Below are positions 25,357 to 33,395 of a DNA stretch of 60,486 nt, one piece after another. The translations under genes were made by a program, and so were the position numbers. The notes beneath the pieces are model-generated. The model made no database searches, was not told the DNA's origin, and was given only the letters and a program-made list of their open reading frames with translations. The stretch is taken from positions 1 through 60,486 of the forward strand of contig CALDOJ010000016.1 of the NCBI GenBank assembly GCA_937912225.1. Direction: 5' to 3'. The stretch's first letter is position 1; every line of letters starts with the position of its first letter. The DNA comes from Candidatus Woesearchaeota archaeon. GTDB lineage: Archaea; Nanobdellota; Nanobdellia; Woesearchaeales; GCA-2686295.

Positions 25357-26019
25357 TTGGTTACTTATTTAGAAACAACAGGTATTTCTATGGTTGATGC
25401 TTTAGCAAATTTATGGTATCAATTTGTTGAATTATTGCCAGGATTGATTGGAGCAATAATCTTAATGGTTATTGGGTACTTTATTGGAGCTTTTTTTGAA
25501 GCTGTAATTAAGAGTGCTTTAATGAAAGCAGGTTTAGACCATTGGGTTGAAAAACATGAAAAACACAAACCTTTGGGACATCTAAGTGTATCTGCTATTG
25601 CAGGAGCAGCTGCTAAGTGGTATATCTTTGTGATATTCCTAAGTCCAGCAGCAAGCATGGTTAATTTAGGACCATTATCAAGTTTTCTAGCAGCATTAGC
25701 AGGATGGCTACCAAATGTCATCGCAGGAGTATTAATCTTCTTATTCGGTCTTGTTCTGGCTGACTTTGCAGAAGAAAGAATTTTACTTGCAAAGTTCAAA
25801 TGGGTCAAGTTCTGGGGAGCATTAGTAAGAGTAATTATCATCTTGTTTGTTTTAGATGTAGCTTTGAGCCAAGTTGGTATCAGAGTACACATTGCTGAAG
25901 CAACATACTTGATTATTCTAACTGGTATTGTTCTTGCGATTTCCTTAGCATTAGGAATCGGATTTGGTCTAGGTCTGAAAGACGAAGCTAAAGGCTTACT
26001 TAAAAAAATAAGAAAGTAA
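25357..26019 (+). CDS. MscS-like conserved transmembrane-helix protein
   Basis: A 220-residue membrane protein with about five helices. The repeated pattern LPGLIGAIILMVIGYFIG and LPNVIAGVLIFLFGLVLADF is that of the conserved TM helix (PF05552) found near small-conductance mechanosensitive channels. The soluble MscS beta and C-terminal domains are missing, so it is a membrane-only relative; channel function is inference. The TTG start is set by a strong GGGGTGA SD. T-rich tracts follow the stop. It lies just upstream of orc1/cdc6, which has its own promoter. Confidence 0.8.
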   Translation: MVTYLETTGISMVDALANLWYQFVELLPGLIGAIILMVIGYFIGAFFEAVIKSALMKAGLDHWVEKHEKHKPLGHLSVSAIAGAAAKWYIFVIFLSPAASMVNLGPLSSFLAALAGWLPNVIAGVLIFLFGLVLADFAEERILLAKFKWVKFWGALVRVIIILFVLDVALSQVGIRVHIAEATYLIILTGIVLAISLALGIGFGLGLKDEAKGLLKKIRK

Positions 26020-26029
26020 ACTTTTAGAA

Positions 26030-26059
26030 TTTTTTTTCTTTTTTTTTAAACTTTTTTTT
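26030..26059 (+). terminator. T-tract terminator after the MscS-like gene
   Basis: Successive T runs (about 18 and 8 bases, broken by C and AAAC) begin about 10 bp after the stop codon. Archaeal RNA polymerase stops at such U-rich tracts without a hairpin. Confidence 0.55.
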
Positions 26060-26120
26060 CTCGTAAACTTTTCGAATTCTATTGAAAAAATTTTTAAATC
26101 ATTAGTAGTTAGTTTGTATC

Positions 26121-27176
26121 ATGGGAACATTTGATGACATTCTAGGGCATGGAGAATCTTTAGTCAAAAATGAGGACGCTTTAGATTTTGAGTTTATACC
26201 TAAAATATTGCCTCACAGAGAGAAAGAACAGCGTTACTTAGCTACTTGTATTAAACCATTATTTATGGAACGAACGGGCAGGAATTTGCTCATACACGGT
26301 CCTCCTGGTATTGGTAAGACTGTTGCAACAAAACATGTTTTAAAAGAGTTAGAAGATAAGACTGATGACATTCATGTAATATATCTTAATTGTTGGCAAA
26401 AAAACACTAGTTACAAAATAGTGGTTGAAATTTGTGACCAACTAGGATTTAAGTTTAGTCAAAACAAAAATACTGATGAGTTGTTCAAAGTAATTGCTCA
26501 AATAGTGAATAAGAAAGCAGCTGTTTTCGCATTTGATGAAATTGATAAAGTTGAAGATTTAGACTTTTTATATAGGCTTTTAGAGAATATTTACAAGAAA
26601 ACAATTTTTCTAATTACTAACTATAAATCTTGGCTTGACGATTTAGATGAACGAATTAGATCAAGACTGACTTTAGAACTTGTCGAGTTTAAACCTTACA
26701 ATGCTCTTGAAGTCAAAGCAATTCTTAAAGACAGATTAAAATATGCTTTTGTTCCTGGAGTTTGGGAAGATGATGCATTGGAGCTTGCAGCAAATAAGTC
26801 AGCTGAAATCAAAGATGTAAGGTCAGGATTATTCATTCTAAAAGAATCAGCATTTCAAGCAGAACTAACTGCATCTAGAAAAATTCAAAGAGGAGATGTA
26901 GAAAAAGCAATCTCAAAATTAGATAATTTCACTATTAAAAATTCTGAAGACTTAGAAGAAGAAATGCAATTTATATATGGTCTTGTAAAAGAGAATTCTG
27001 GAAAGAAAATTGGAGACTTATTTGAGATTTATCAACAAAATGAAGGTAAATCCAGCTACAAAACTTTTCAGCGAAAAATTGAAAAGCTTTCTGAAAACAA
27101 ATTTATTTCTACTAAGAAACAGACTGGTGCTGGTGGAAACACAACAATTGTTGAAAAGAAGTTAACTGATTTCTAA
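26121..27176 (+). CDS. orc1: Replication initiator Orc1/Cdc6
   Basis: AAA+ origin-binding ATPase of 351 residues that recognises origin repeats and loads the MCM helicase. Walker A is GPPGIGKT at residues 60-67, Walker B is FAFDEID around 137-142, sensor 1 is LITNYKSW, and the sensor 2 Arg sits in IKDVRSGLFIL. The C-terminal ~80 residues form the winged helix (SYKTFQRKIEKLSENKFI). A TATA-like TTTTTAAATC about 25 bp before ATG indicates a leaderless or near-leaderless transcript. ORB-like sites lie just after its stop codon, so the gene marks a likely replication origin. Confidence 0.95.
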   Translation: MGTFDDILGHGESLVKNEDALDFEFIPKILPHREKEQRYLATCIKPLFMERTGRNLLIHGPPGIGKTVATKHVLKELEDKTDDIHVIYLNCWQKNTSYKIVVEICDQLGFKFSQNKNTDELFKVIAQIVNKKAAVFAFDEIDKVEDLDFLYRLLENIYKKTIFLITNYKSWLDDLDERIRSRLTLELVEFKPYNALEVKAILKDRLKYAFVPGVWEDDALELAANKSAEIKDVRSGLFILKESAFQAELTASRKIQRGDVEKAISKLDNFTIKNSEDLEEEMQFIYGLVKENSGKKIGDLFEIYQQNEGKSSYKTFQRKIEKLSENKFISTKKQTGAGGNTTIVEKKLTDF

Positions 27177-27220
27177 TTGAAGCTAATTCTGTTCATTCAA
27201 TAAAAACAAGGTATTTTTGA

Positions 27221-27320
27221 AATTGTACAGTGTTCAAAACAAATATTGGCCACTGGACAGCTTAAAAAAACTATTTCTATCGACGATAAAAGCGATTCCT
27301 TCCTCTAGTTCACTGGACAA
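27221..27320. other. Candidate replication-origin segment with ORB-like sites
   Basis: Directly after orc1/cdc6. CCACTGGACA at 27250-27259 and CACTGGACAA at 27311-27320 share CACTGGACA exactly 60 bp apart. Their reverse complement contains TCCAGTG, the core of archaeal origin recognition boxes as I know them from Sulfolobus. A weaker ACAGTGTTCAAAAC lies at about 27227-27240. A TATCGACGATA palindrome (27278-27288) sits between the two good sites, and AT-rich sequence precedes them (27181-27245), as expected for an unwinding element. Origin activity is inference. Confidence 0.6.
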
Positions 27321-27330
27321 ACTCGCGCAG

Positions 27331-27340
27331 AGTATATAAA
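27331..27340 (+). promoter_or_regulatory. TATA box of the three-micro-ORF operon
   Basis: AGTATATAAA is a strong archaeal TATA. It would start transcripts near 27365 and give a leader of about 55 bases ending in the SD GGTGAT. The second ORB-like site lies only 11 bp upstream, so an Orc1 protein bound there could affect this promoter. Confidence 0.65.
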
Positions 27341-27422
27341 GGAATCAATCAATATTCTATTTGTTGTGAAAAAACACAAAGTCCATTTAAACCCCAAATT
27401 TTCGCAACGAAGGTGATGCAAC

Positions 27423-27527
27423 ATGTCAACTGAATTTGTCGAACAATTATTTTACAAGCAAATAAGTAATTTAACAAAAAAAACCACTAACTCGTTTGAT
27501 TATCAGTTTAGTGATAGATGGTTATGA
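27423..27527 (+). CDS. Micro-protein 1 beside the origin (34 residues)
   Basis: ATG 27423 follows GGTGAT with a five-base spacer, the best SD seen in the window. The product begins MSTEFVEQLFYKQISNL and ends FDYQFSDRWL; it is short, amphipathic and soluble, with no recognisable domain. It is first in a set of three tiny genes on the same strand (gaps of about 15 and 41 bp), all with good SDs behind one TATA. Codon use (GAA, AAA, TTA) matches neighbouring genes. Function unknown. Confidence 0.6.
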   Translation: MSTEFVEQLFYKQISNLTKKTTNSFDYQFSDRWL

Positions 27528-27542
27528 ATGAGGTAAAAAAGA

Positions 27543-27665
27543 ATGGAAGCTGATGAAAGAGACTATAATTATTATCCAGAAACAATAACTCAAATAATGA
27601 AAGATCATAATCTTTTGCGTCCAGAAGATGAGGAGACATTTGTCCAATTTGTGAGGGGGTACTAG
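27543..27665 (+). CDS. Micro-protein 2 beside the origin (40 residues)
   Basis: ATG 27543 follows a GAGGT SD about nine bases upstream. The product is acidic, beginning MEADERDYNYYPETITQ and ending FVQFVRGY. It has no membrane segment and no recognised domain. The start region contains other ATGs in other frames, but only this frame is both open and SD-led. It lies between micro-proteins 1 and 3 in a short operon. Confidence 0.58.
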   Translation: MEADERDYNYYPETITQIMKDHNLLRPEDEETFVQFVRGY

Positions 27666-27706
27666 CGTATTGGGAACACGCAAATAATTTTAAGAGGTGC
27701 GAAATA

Positions 27707-27817
27707 ATGTTTAAAAAGAAAAAATACTTAGAATGGAATGCTTACAAAAACAAGGTTGATTTCCTAGATGTCTTTTACTGGCAACAATCTGTGAGGCAAG
27801 AAAATTTGTGTAGATAG
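27707..27817 (+). CDS. Micro-protein 3 beside the origin (36 residues)
   Basis: ATG 27707 follows AGAGGTG with about seven bases between. The product starts with a basic patch (MFKKKKYLEWNAYKNK), continues DFLDVFYWQQ and ends NLCR. The basic-aromatic make-up could suit nucleic-acid or membrane contact, which is a guess. It is last in the set; tsaC follows after 36 bp with its own leader. Confidence 0.58.
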   Translation: MFKKKKYLEWNAYKNKVDFLDVFYWQQSVRQENLCR

Positions 27818-27853
27818 ATACCTTTTTAAATAATTTTTATTTCTTTTCTTATT

Positions 27854-28423
27854 ATGGAACTAATTAATCAAGACGAATTTAATGGTAGGAAGATAGAACT
27901 ATCAAAGAAACTACTAAATACAGTGTTTATCTATCCGACAGACACAATATATGGATTAGGTTGTAATGCTACAAATAAAGACTTGATAAATCAGGTTAGA
28001 GAATTAAAAGGCCGATACCAACGACCTTTCTCAGTGATTGCACCTTCTAAAAAATGGATTTTAGACAACTGTGAAGTTGATAAAAATGCACAAGAATGGA
28101 TTAACAAACTTCCAGGACCATATACTTTAATTCTAAAAGTTAAACATAAAAATTCAGTTGCAGATAATATTAATCCAGGATTAAATACTGTTGGAGTTAG
28201 AATGCCTAATAATTGGTTTGCTAAAGTAGTTGAAGATCTTGATGTACCAATAATAACAACATCTGTAAACATTGTTGGGGAGCCATTTATGACTTCATTA
28301 GATGATTTAGATTCAAATATAAAAAAAGGCGTTAATTTTATATTTTATACGGGAGAAATTAGCGGAACACCTTCAAAACTAGTATTCTTAGATAAACCAG
28401 AAGTAAAAGTTCAAGAGAGGTAA
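27854..28423 (+). CDS. tsaC: Threonylcarbamoyl-AMP synthase (YrdC/Sua5 family)
   Basis: Makes threonylcarbamoyl-AMP from threonine, bicarbonate and ATP for the t6A modification at position 37 of ANN-decoding tRNAs. The 189 residues cover the YrdC domain only: PTDTIYGLGCNA, the KGR stretch ELKGRYQRPFSVI, GPYTLILK, VGVRMPN and TTSVNIVGEP, all expected positions. The longer Sua5 form with an extra C-terminal domain is not present. The phosphoesterase gene follows four bases after its stop, so they form an operon. Confidence 0.93.
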   Translation: MELINQDEFNGRKIELSKKLLNTVFIYPTDTIYGLGCNATNKDLINQVRELKGRYQRPFSVIAPSKKWILDNCEVDKNAQEWINKLPGPYTLILKVKHKNSVADNINPGLNTVGVRMPNNWFAKVVEDLDVPIITTSVNIVGEPFMTSLDDLDSNIKKGVNFIFYTGEISGTPSKLVFLDKPEVKVQER

Positions 28424-28427
28424 ATAT

Positions 28428-29030
28428 ATGAGAGTTTTGGCATTTGGTGATGTCCATGGAGATCAAGGTTTAGTTAAAAAACTAGCAGATAGAGCTGAAA
28501 AAGAACATGTCGATTTAGTTATTATATGCGGAGATTTTACTCATTTTGATAAAAGCACTGATAACATTATAGGTCCTTTCAAAAAGAAACATTTGAAAGT
28601 TCTTCTTATTCCAGGAAACCATGAAACTGTTGCTACAGCTGATTTTTTAGCAGAATTTTATGGTGTAAAGAATATTCACGGTTATTCTGTTAAATATGGT
28701 GACGTTGGAATCTTTGGTTGTGGAGGTGCTAACGTTGGTCCGAACTTTGTACCTGATTCTGAAATTAAAAGTCTTTTAAAACAAGGATTTGATAAAGTAA
28801 AGTATCTAAATAAGACAATTATGGTTACACATGTTCACCCTGCGGATAGTGAAATGGGTAAATTTACTAATTTTTTTGAAGGCAGTAAAGGAGTTAAAGA
28901 ATCAATAAATGAATTAAAACCTGATATTCTTTTATGCAGTCATGTTCATGAAGCAGAAGGAATTGAAGAAATGATTGGCAAAACTAAAGTTATAAACGTT
29001 GGTAGAGCTGGAAAAATCATAGACCTTTAA
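28428..29030 (+). CDS. Metallophosphoesterase
   Basis: Calcineurin-like two-metal phosphoesterase of 200 residues. All five motifs are present in order: FGDVHGD, CGDFTHF, PGNHET, VTHVHP and CSHVHE. Archaeal proteins of this compact type act on phosphodiesters or phosphomonoesters; the substrate is not visible. It overlaps by four bases, tail to tail, with the rubredoxin-like gene. Confidence 0.93.
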   Translation: MRVLAFGDVHGDQGLVKKLADRAEKEHVDLVIICGDFTHFDKSTDNIIGPFKKKHLKVLLIPGNHETVATADFLAEFYGVKNIHGYSVKYGDVGIFGCGGANVGPNFVPDSEIKSLLKQGFDKVKYLNKTIMVTHVHPADSEMGKFTNFFEGSKGVKESINELKPDILLCSHVHEAEGIEEMIGKTKVINVGRAGKIIDL

Positions 29031-29251
29031 TCTTCAGCAGAAAATCTTAAATCTTCAGGTTCACAATCTTTTGTATATTCATCTAGTATATCTATAACTT
29101 CGTCGTATTTTTCTGTGAATTTATCTTTTTCAGGGTCTGGACGTTCATCTTCATAGAACTCACTTCTTGTTTGACCACATAATGGGCATCCATTTAATGG
29201 TTTTTCTTCTTTAGCTTCGCAACCACATTGTTCACATATCCAAACTATCAT
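29027..29251 (-). CDS. Rubredoxin-like (rubrerythrin C-terminal type) small protein
   Basis: A 74-residue protein starting WICEQCGCEAKEEKPLNGCP, continuing LCGQ. The two C-x-x-C knuckles are those of rubredoxin and of the rubrerythrin C-terminal domain, which bind one iron. The C-terminal ~40 residues are very acidic (ERPDPEKDK, DEYTKDCEPEDL). It lies next to the iron-sulfur and SOD genes, which fits electron transfer or oxidative-stress roles (inference). It could also bind zinc. Confidence 0.8.
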   Translation of the reverse strand: MIVWICEQCGCEAKEEKPLNGCPLCGQTRSEFYEDERPDPEKDKFTEKYDEVIDILDEYTKDCEPEDLRFSAED

Positions 29252-29293
29252 TTTATAAGATATAATTCTAAATAGAATTTAAAGGTTTAGGTT

Positions 29294-29959
29294 TTAATCA
29301 GCACCGAAATACTTTTCTCGATAAAACCTTAGTAATTGTTCTGCTTCAGGTATGCAAGACTTATCTTGAACTCCAATTTTAGTCTTTTTTTGAAGAGATT
29401 CGAAATTAGTGGCGCCTTCAAGTACTGCTTCTTCAATATCTTTATCAGTAATATTTAAGATTTTATCAATAACTTTTGCTCCTTGTCGAATAACTCTATC
29501 TTTTTGACCTGATTTTTCAAAGAAATTATTTATTGCTTCTCTTAAAGCTTTATCTCCAAGAACTGAGCAATGAAATTTTCTAGGTGGTAAATCATGAAGT
29601 CTTTTAACAATATCTTGAGGTTTAATACTCATAGCATCATCAACTTTCATACCTCCATTTTCAGTAACCATTACTGAAAGCATAGAAGTACTTGCAATTG
29701 CTGAAGCACAACCAAAAGTTTGCCATTTACACTCTTTGATTTGTTCAGTTTTTGAATCAACTTTGATCCATAACTTCATCATATCTCCACAAGCTGGACT
29801 TCCTACCATACCCATTCCGTCAGCATCATAATTATCTGCTTCTTCTTTTGTTTTGAATAAATTCTTTGGATTAAAGAAATGTTCTTTTACAATATCTGTA
29901 TAGAACCAGTCCTTTCCTTTATTTGTTTTTACGTCAGCGTAATTTTTTTCGTTAGTCAT
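29294..29959 (-). CDS. iscU: Iron-sulfur scaffold IscU/NifU-like with a C-terminal extension
   Basis: Scaffold for [Fe-S] assembly. The three conserved Cys are in GSPACGDMM, TFGCASAIAS and KFHCSVLG, spread as in IscU. Residues after about 165 (NITDKDIEEAVLEGATNFES, continuing to GVQDKSCIPEAEQLLRFY) have the spacing of the BFD-like [2Fe-2S] middle domain of NifU but keep only one Cys, so that domain looks degenerate. 221 residues versus about 130 for plain IscU. ATG overlaps the stop of the cysteine desulfurase gene by four bases, so sulfur donor and scaffold are made together. Confidence 0.92.
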   Translation of the reverse strand: MTNEKNYADVKTNKGKDWFYTDIVKEHFFNPKNLFKTKEEADNYDADGMGMVGSPACGDMMKLWIKVDSKTEQIKECKWQTFGCASAIASTSMLSVMVTENGGMKVDDAMSIKPQDIVKRLHDLPPRKFHCSVLGDKALREAINNFFEKSGQKDRVIRQGAKVIDKILNITDKDIEEAVLEGATNFESLQKKTKIGVQDKSCIPEAEQLLRFYREKYFGAD

Positions 29960-31155
29960 TTTTTTACTTGATCTAAAACCTCCTTTAAATCTAAATTAAC
30001 TGGTGATATGCTTCTCAAATGTTTTACAATATCAGGTAATACTTTTATTACTTCAGCTATATCTTTTTCAGTTGTTTGTTTACCTAAACTAAATCTTATA
30101 CTGCCATGTGCTGCTTCATAAGGCAGGCCAATAGCAGTTATTACATGTGATGCGTCCAATGTTTTGGATGTGCATGCTGAACCTGATGAGGCACAGATAC
30201 CATATTGATTCATATAGAGCATGATTGCTTCTCCTTCAATATCTAATATTGTAACATTGACATTATTTGGAAGTCTTTTTGTAGGATGACCGTTCAAAAA
30301 AGTTTTAGGAATCTTTTCAGTCAAATCCTTAATCATTTTATCTCTAAGTCCAATTAGTCTTTTATTTTCTTTAACTTTTTCTTTTTGAGTTAATTCAAGA
30401 GCTTTTGCAAAACCTACAATTCCAGGAACGTTTTCTGTTCCACTTCGAAGACCTCTTTCTTGTCCGCCACCATGAATGATTGGTAAAATTTTAATTCCTC
30501 TTTTAATATAAAGAATTCCAACTCCTTTAGGACCATAAAGTTTACTTCCATTAATAGTTAGAAGGTCAACATTTAATTTGTTAACATCAAGTTCTTCAGA
30601 TCCTCCTGCTTGACAAGCGTCAGTGTGAAATAAGACTTTATGTTTTCTAGCAATTGCTCCGATTTCTGCAACTGGTTGAATCGTTCCGATTTCATTATTT
30701 GCATACATGATTGAAATAAGAACAGTGTCTTTTCGAATTGCTTTTTCAACATCTTTAGGATCAATAAGTCCATATCTATCAACTTCTAAATAAGTTATTT
30801 CATATCCTTCGTGTCTTTCTAAATATTCGCAAGTATCAAGAACTGCATGATGTTCAATTGTTGTTGTTATGATGTGTTTTCCTTTTTCTTTATTTGCTCT
30901 CATAACGCCTTTTATGGCTAAATTAATACTTTCAGTCCCACCACTAGTAAAAATTATTTCTTCTGGTTTAGTTGCTCTAAGAATGTTTGCAATTGTTTCT
31001 CTTGCATCATCAACAGCTTCTTTTGCTCTTAAACCAATAGTATTGAAGCTTCCTGGGTTACCGTATTCTTCGCAGAAATACTTATCCATCTCTTTTTTTA
31101 CTCGAGGATCTAAATAAGTTGTTGCCGAGTGGTCTAAATATATTTCTTTAACCAT
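29956..31155 (-). CDS. iscS: Cysteine desulfurase (IscS/NifS)
   Basis: PLP enzyme of 399 residues that moves sulfur from cysteine to the scaffold. Visible features: YLDHSATTYLD at the start, TTTIEHHAVL, the PLP Lys in INGSKLYGPKG, RSGTENVPGI, and the sulfur-accepting Cys in SSGSACTSK. It forms an operon with IscU downstream (ATGA overlap) and a ferredoxin gene 15 bp upstream. The three together are a compact [Fe-S] module. Confidence 0.96.
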   Translation of the reverse strand: MVKEIYLDHSATTYLDPRVKKEMDKYFCEEYGNPGSFNTIGLRAKEAVDDARETIANILRATKPEEIIFTSGGTESINLAIKGVMRANKEKGKHIITTTIEHHAVLDTCEYLERHEGYEITYLEVDRYGLIDPKDVEKAIRKDTVLISIMYANNEIGTIQPVAEIGAIARKHKVLFHTDACQAGGSEELDVNKLNVDLLTINGSKLYGPKGVGILYIKRGIKILPIIHGGGQERGLRSGTENVPGIVGFAKALELTQKEKVKENKRLIGLRDKMIKDLTEKIPKTFLNGHPTKRLPNNVNVTILDIEGEAIMLYMNQYGICASSGSACTSKTLDASHVITAIGLPYEAAHGSIRFSLGKQTTEKDIAEVIKVLPDIVKHLRSISPVNLDLKEVLDQVKK

Positions 31156-31170
31156 TTTAAATAAAAAAAT

Positions 31171-31404
31171 TTAAAAGATCTTCTTTCCAGATTCTTCTTC
31201 TTCAATATGAATTGCTTCTGTTGGACATGATTCTGCAGCTTCTTTATTTTCTTCTAGCTTTGATTCATCAACAACTGGATTGATTGGTCTGGCTTTATCT
31301 TCGCCTTCGATTTCAACCATTTTCCAGTTATCAGGAGTCACTGCGGTACATGCTGCGCAACCGATACAATCTTCATCAGTGTGAATTAGTTTATATTTGG
31401 TCAT
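31171..31404 (-). CDS. Ferredoxin, single-cluster
   Basis: A 77-residue ferredoxin with C-x-x-C-x-x-C in CIGCAAC and a distant Cys in SCPTEAIHI: four Cys for one [4Fe-4S] cluster. The rest is very acidic (EEEESGKKIF at the C-terminus). ATG follows a strong AAGGGGGAA SD. It precedes iscS-iscU on the same strand and may supply electrons for cluster assembly. An AT-rich stem (AAAACTTT/AAAGTTTT, 31455-31479) lies in the gap to SOD and may end the SOD transcript. Confidence 0.92.
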   Translation of the reverse strand: MTKYKLIHTDEDCIGCAACTAVTPDNWKMVEIEGEDKARPINPVVDESKLEENKEAAESCPTEAIHIEEEESGKKIF

Positions 31405-31516
31405 TGTTGTTTCCCCCTTATATTTATTCTTTGAAAGACTTGTTCTTACTATAAAAAACTTTCTTTAAAATAAAGTTTTGATACAAGAAAAACAAGCTTT
31501 TCTAAGTATAAAAAGT

Positions 31517-32104
31517 TTATTCTTTTGCCTCTTCAAATCGTTTATTAACAATTTCCCAGTTTACATTCTCTAAGAATGCTGTTAAGTAATCTGCTTTTGC
31601 AGTTCCATAATCAATCATGAATGCGTGTTCCCAACAATCTAATGCCAATATTATTTCTTGATGTGCTGGTAAACCAATGTGATGTTCATACATTATGTAA
31701 GTATGTACTTTCTTATCTTTTTTGTTGTATGTTAAAACAACCCATCCAGGTGTGGATACAGCAGTAGATTTTAAATCTTGTATACAAGCATCCCACGAGC
31801 CAAATGCTTCTTCAACTGCAGTTTTTAACTCTGCAGATGGTTCTCCATTTGCTAAAAGATTATCAAAGTATAATTCGTGTAAATAGGTTCCATTAAATGC
31901 AACTGCTTCTCTTCTTTTTAGTTCTGAAAATTCTCCGAATGAGTAGTTTGTTGCTCCTTTATCTTGCTTTGCAAGTTTTTCTTCTATTTCGTTGAGTTTT
32001 GCAACATATCCTTTATATAATCCGAAATGTGCTTCTAGTTGTTTATTGCTTAGTCCTTTTAATTTTCCTAATAAATATGTAAAATCTTTTGCTTTATGTT
32101 CCAT
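31517..32104 (-). CDS. sod: Superoxide dismutase, Fe/Mn family
   Basis: Detoxifies superoxide in the cytoplasm. Metal ligands appear as His in LEAHFGLYKGYV, His in GTYLHELYFDNL, and Asp and His in the signature LDCWEHAFMIDYG (usual form DVWEHAY). The 195-residue length is normal. Iron versus manganese cannot be told by reading. The context with rubredoxin-like protein, ferredoxin and Fe-S genes points to an oxygen-exposed habitat or oxidative stress. Confidence 0.93.
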   Translation of the reverse strand: MEHKAKDFTYLLGKLKGLSNKQLEAHFGLYKGYVAKLNEIEEKLAKQDKGATNYSFGEFSELKRREAVAFNGTYLHELYFDNLLANGEPSAELKTAVEEAFGSWDACIQDLKSTAVSTPGWVVLTYNKKDKKVHTYIMYEHHIGLPAHQEIILALDCWEHAFMIDYGTAKADYLTAFLENVNWEIVNKRFEEAKE

Positions 32105-32212
32105 TTTTTATCACCTTTTAATTATATTTTAATCTTAAAAACGCAGAAATTAACTATAGTTAATTAGCACTTATATTTAAATCTTTCTCTTTTTAATCTT
32201 AGATGTTTTTAA

Positions 32213-32446
32213 TTAATACTCTATAATACTAACGCCTGAAGTATCATCATCATTATCATCTTTTTCATCAGAATCAAACACTTCGCTAGAAACAGGTGTA
32301 TCTCCAAACATATTAAAAGATCCATCACCAACAGTCGGAGTATCTGACATGATTGGTCTATCTGCTTCAATAAATTTTAATAGAAGGTCAATTACTTTTT
32401 TAATGTCATCAGCAGAATCTCTTTTAGTATCAATTTTTATTTCCAT
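32213..32446 (-). CDS. Small acidic protein of unknown function
   Basis: 77 residues. The N-terminus (MEIKIDTKRDSADDIKKVID, then LLLKFIEAD) looks folded; the rest is Asp/Ser-rich and probably disordered, with SDEKDDNDDDTSG before a hydrophobic end VSIIEY. No membrane segment. Small archaeal proteins with this plan are known only as hypothetical. It is monocistronic, with its own AT-rich upstream region shared divergently with the arginase-fold gene. Confidence 0.65.
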   Translation of the reverse strand: MEIKIDTKRDSADDIKKVIDLLLKFIEADRPIMSDTPTVGDGSFNMFGDTPVSSEVFDSDEKDDNDDDTSGVSIIEY

Positions 32447-32579
32447 TAAGAAAGTATTGTTTATTCAGGTATTTATATTTTTCTTTTATTAAGTATATAT
32501 TTATATAACTTTTTATATGAATTTTTATTCCCATAATTAGAATCAAAAGTAGTCACTAAATTTATGAATCATTAATAAA

Positions 32580-33395
32580 ATGAAAAATATAGCTTTAATC
32601 GGTGTACCAATCGAAACAGTATTTATAGAAGATGCTGATGGATTTTGTATAGACTCTTGGGAATCTTATTCTAAAGGATTAACTGATAAAATTAGATCTC
32701 AAATCATGAATTCTAAAACTAAAAATCTGAATGTTATTGATAAAGGAGAATTAGATTTTGGAATAATTTCTGAATCAAAAGTTCAACAAAGAAATTTTTA
32801 TTATGATGCTCATCATGGTATGAAATTAAAAAATCAAATAATTTCTTTAGATAATATTTCTGAACAAAAAAAAACAATTAAAGAATTATCAAATCTTTTT
32901 GACCATGTAATCTGTATTGGTCCAAGCCACTTTGGAGCATTATTATTATATCAACCAATTGATTCAGTAGTAAGAGCAGATTTTCATGGAGATTATTTTA
33001 GAAAAGACCAAGATAGATATTCAGGAGCAAGCTATGGTTCTTATATGATAACTGTAAAAAGAGATATTAAACCAAGGAAAGTTGTGAATTATGGGTGGGG
33101 AGGATTGGATTCTGAAAGAAAAGAAGAAGCAATGGATTTATTTGGTGAAGTTGGAGTTATAGGGGATGACCGATATAAAAATGCGACTTTATTTGATATA
33201 GACATGGATTGCTTTTCACCAGATTTACGAATGTGCAGCCAACCAAACTGTTCAGATCTAAGAAGATATCAAATAGAAAGAATGATTTCAGAAGTAAAAC
33301 CTCCTAAAATTGGAATTTTTGAATACCGATCAGATTATGATGTTTTAGGAAACGGTGCTCAGTTCATAACAAATGTTATCAAGGCACTAGAATAA
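32580..33395 (+). CDS. Arginase/ureohydrolase-fold protein
   Basis: 271 residues. Motifs recall the binuclear-metal ureohydrolases: RADFHGDY in place of DAHxD, and DIDMDCFSPD in place of DxDxxDP, with FEYRSDYD near the end where arginases have a conserved acidic segment. The first GGDHS motif is replaced by a region around GPSHFGAL. It is therefore a distant family member (UPF0489-like possibility) rather than a clear arginase or agmatinase. The gene runs tail to tail into tatD with a nine-base overlap. Confidence 0.7.
   Translation: MKNIALIGVPIETVFIEDADGFCIDSWESYSKGLTDKIRSQIMNSKTKNLNVIDKGELDFGIISESKVQQRNFYYDAHHGMKLKNQIISLDNISEQKKTIKELSNLFDHVICIGPSHFGALLLYQPIDSVVRADFHGDYFRKDQDRYSGASYGSYMITVKRDIKPRKVVNYGWGGLDSERKEEAMDLFGEVGVIGDDRYKNATLFDIDMDCFSPDLRMCSQPNCSDLRRYQIERMISEVKPPKIGIFEYRSDYDVLGNGAQFITNVIKALE

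Noticed and set aside
26020..26120. Origin upstream of orc1
   Set aside because: This gap holds T-tracts and a TATA-like element but no site like TCCAGTG; the ORB-like sites are on the other side of the gene.
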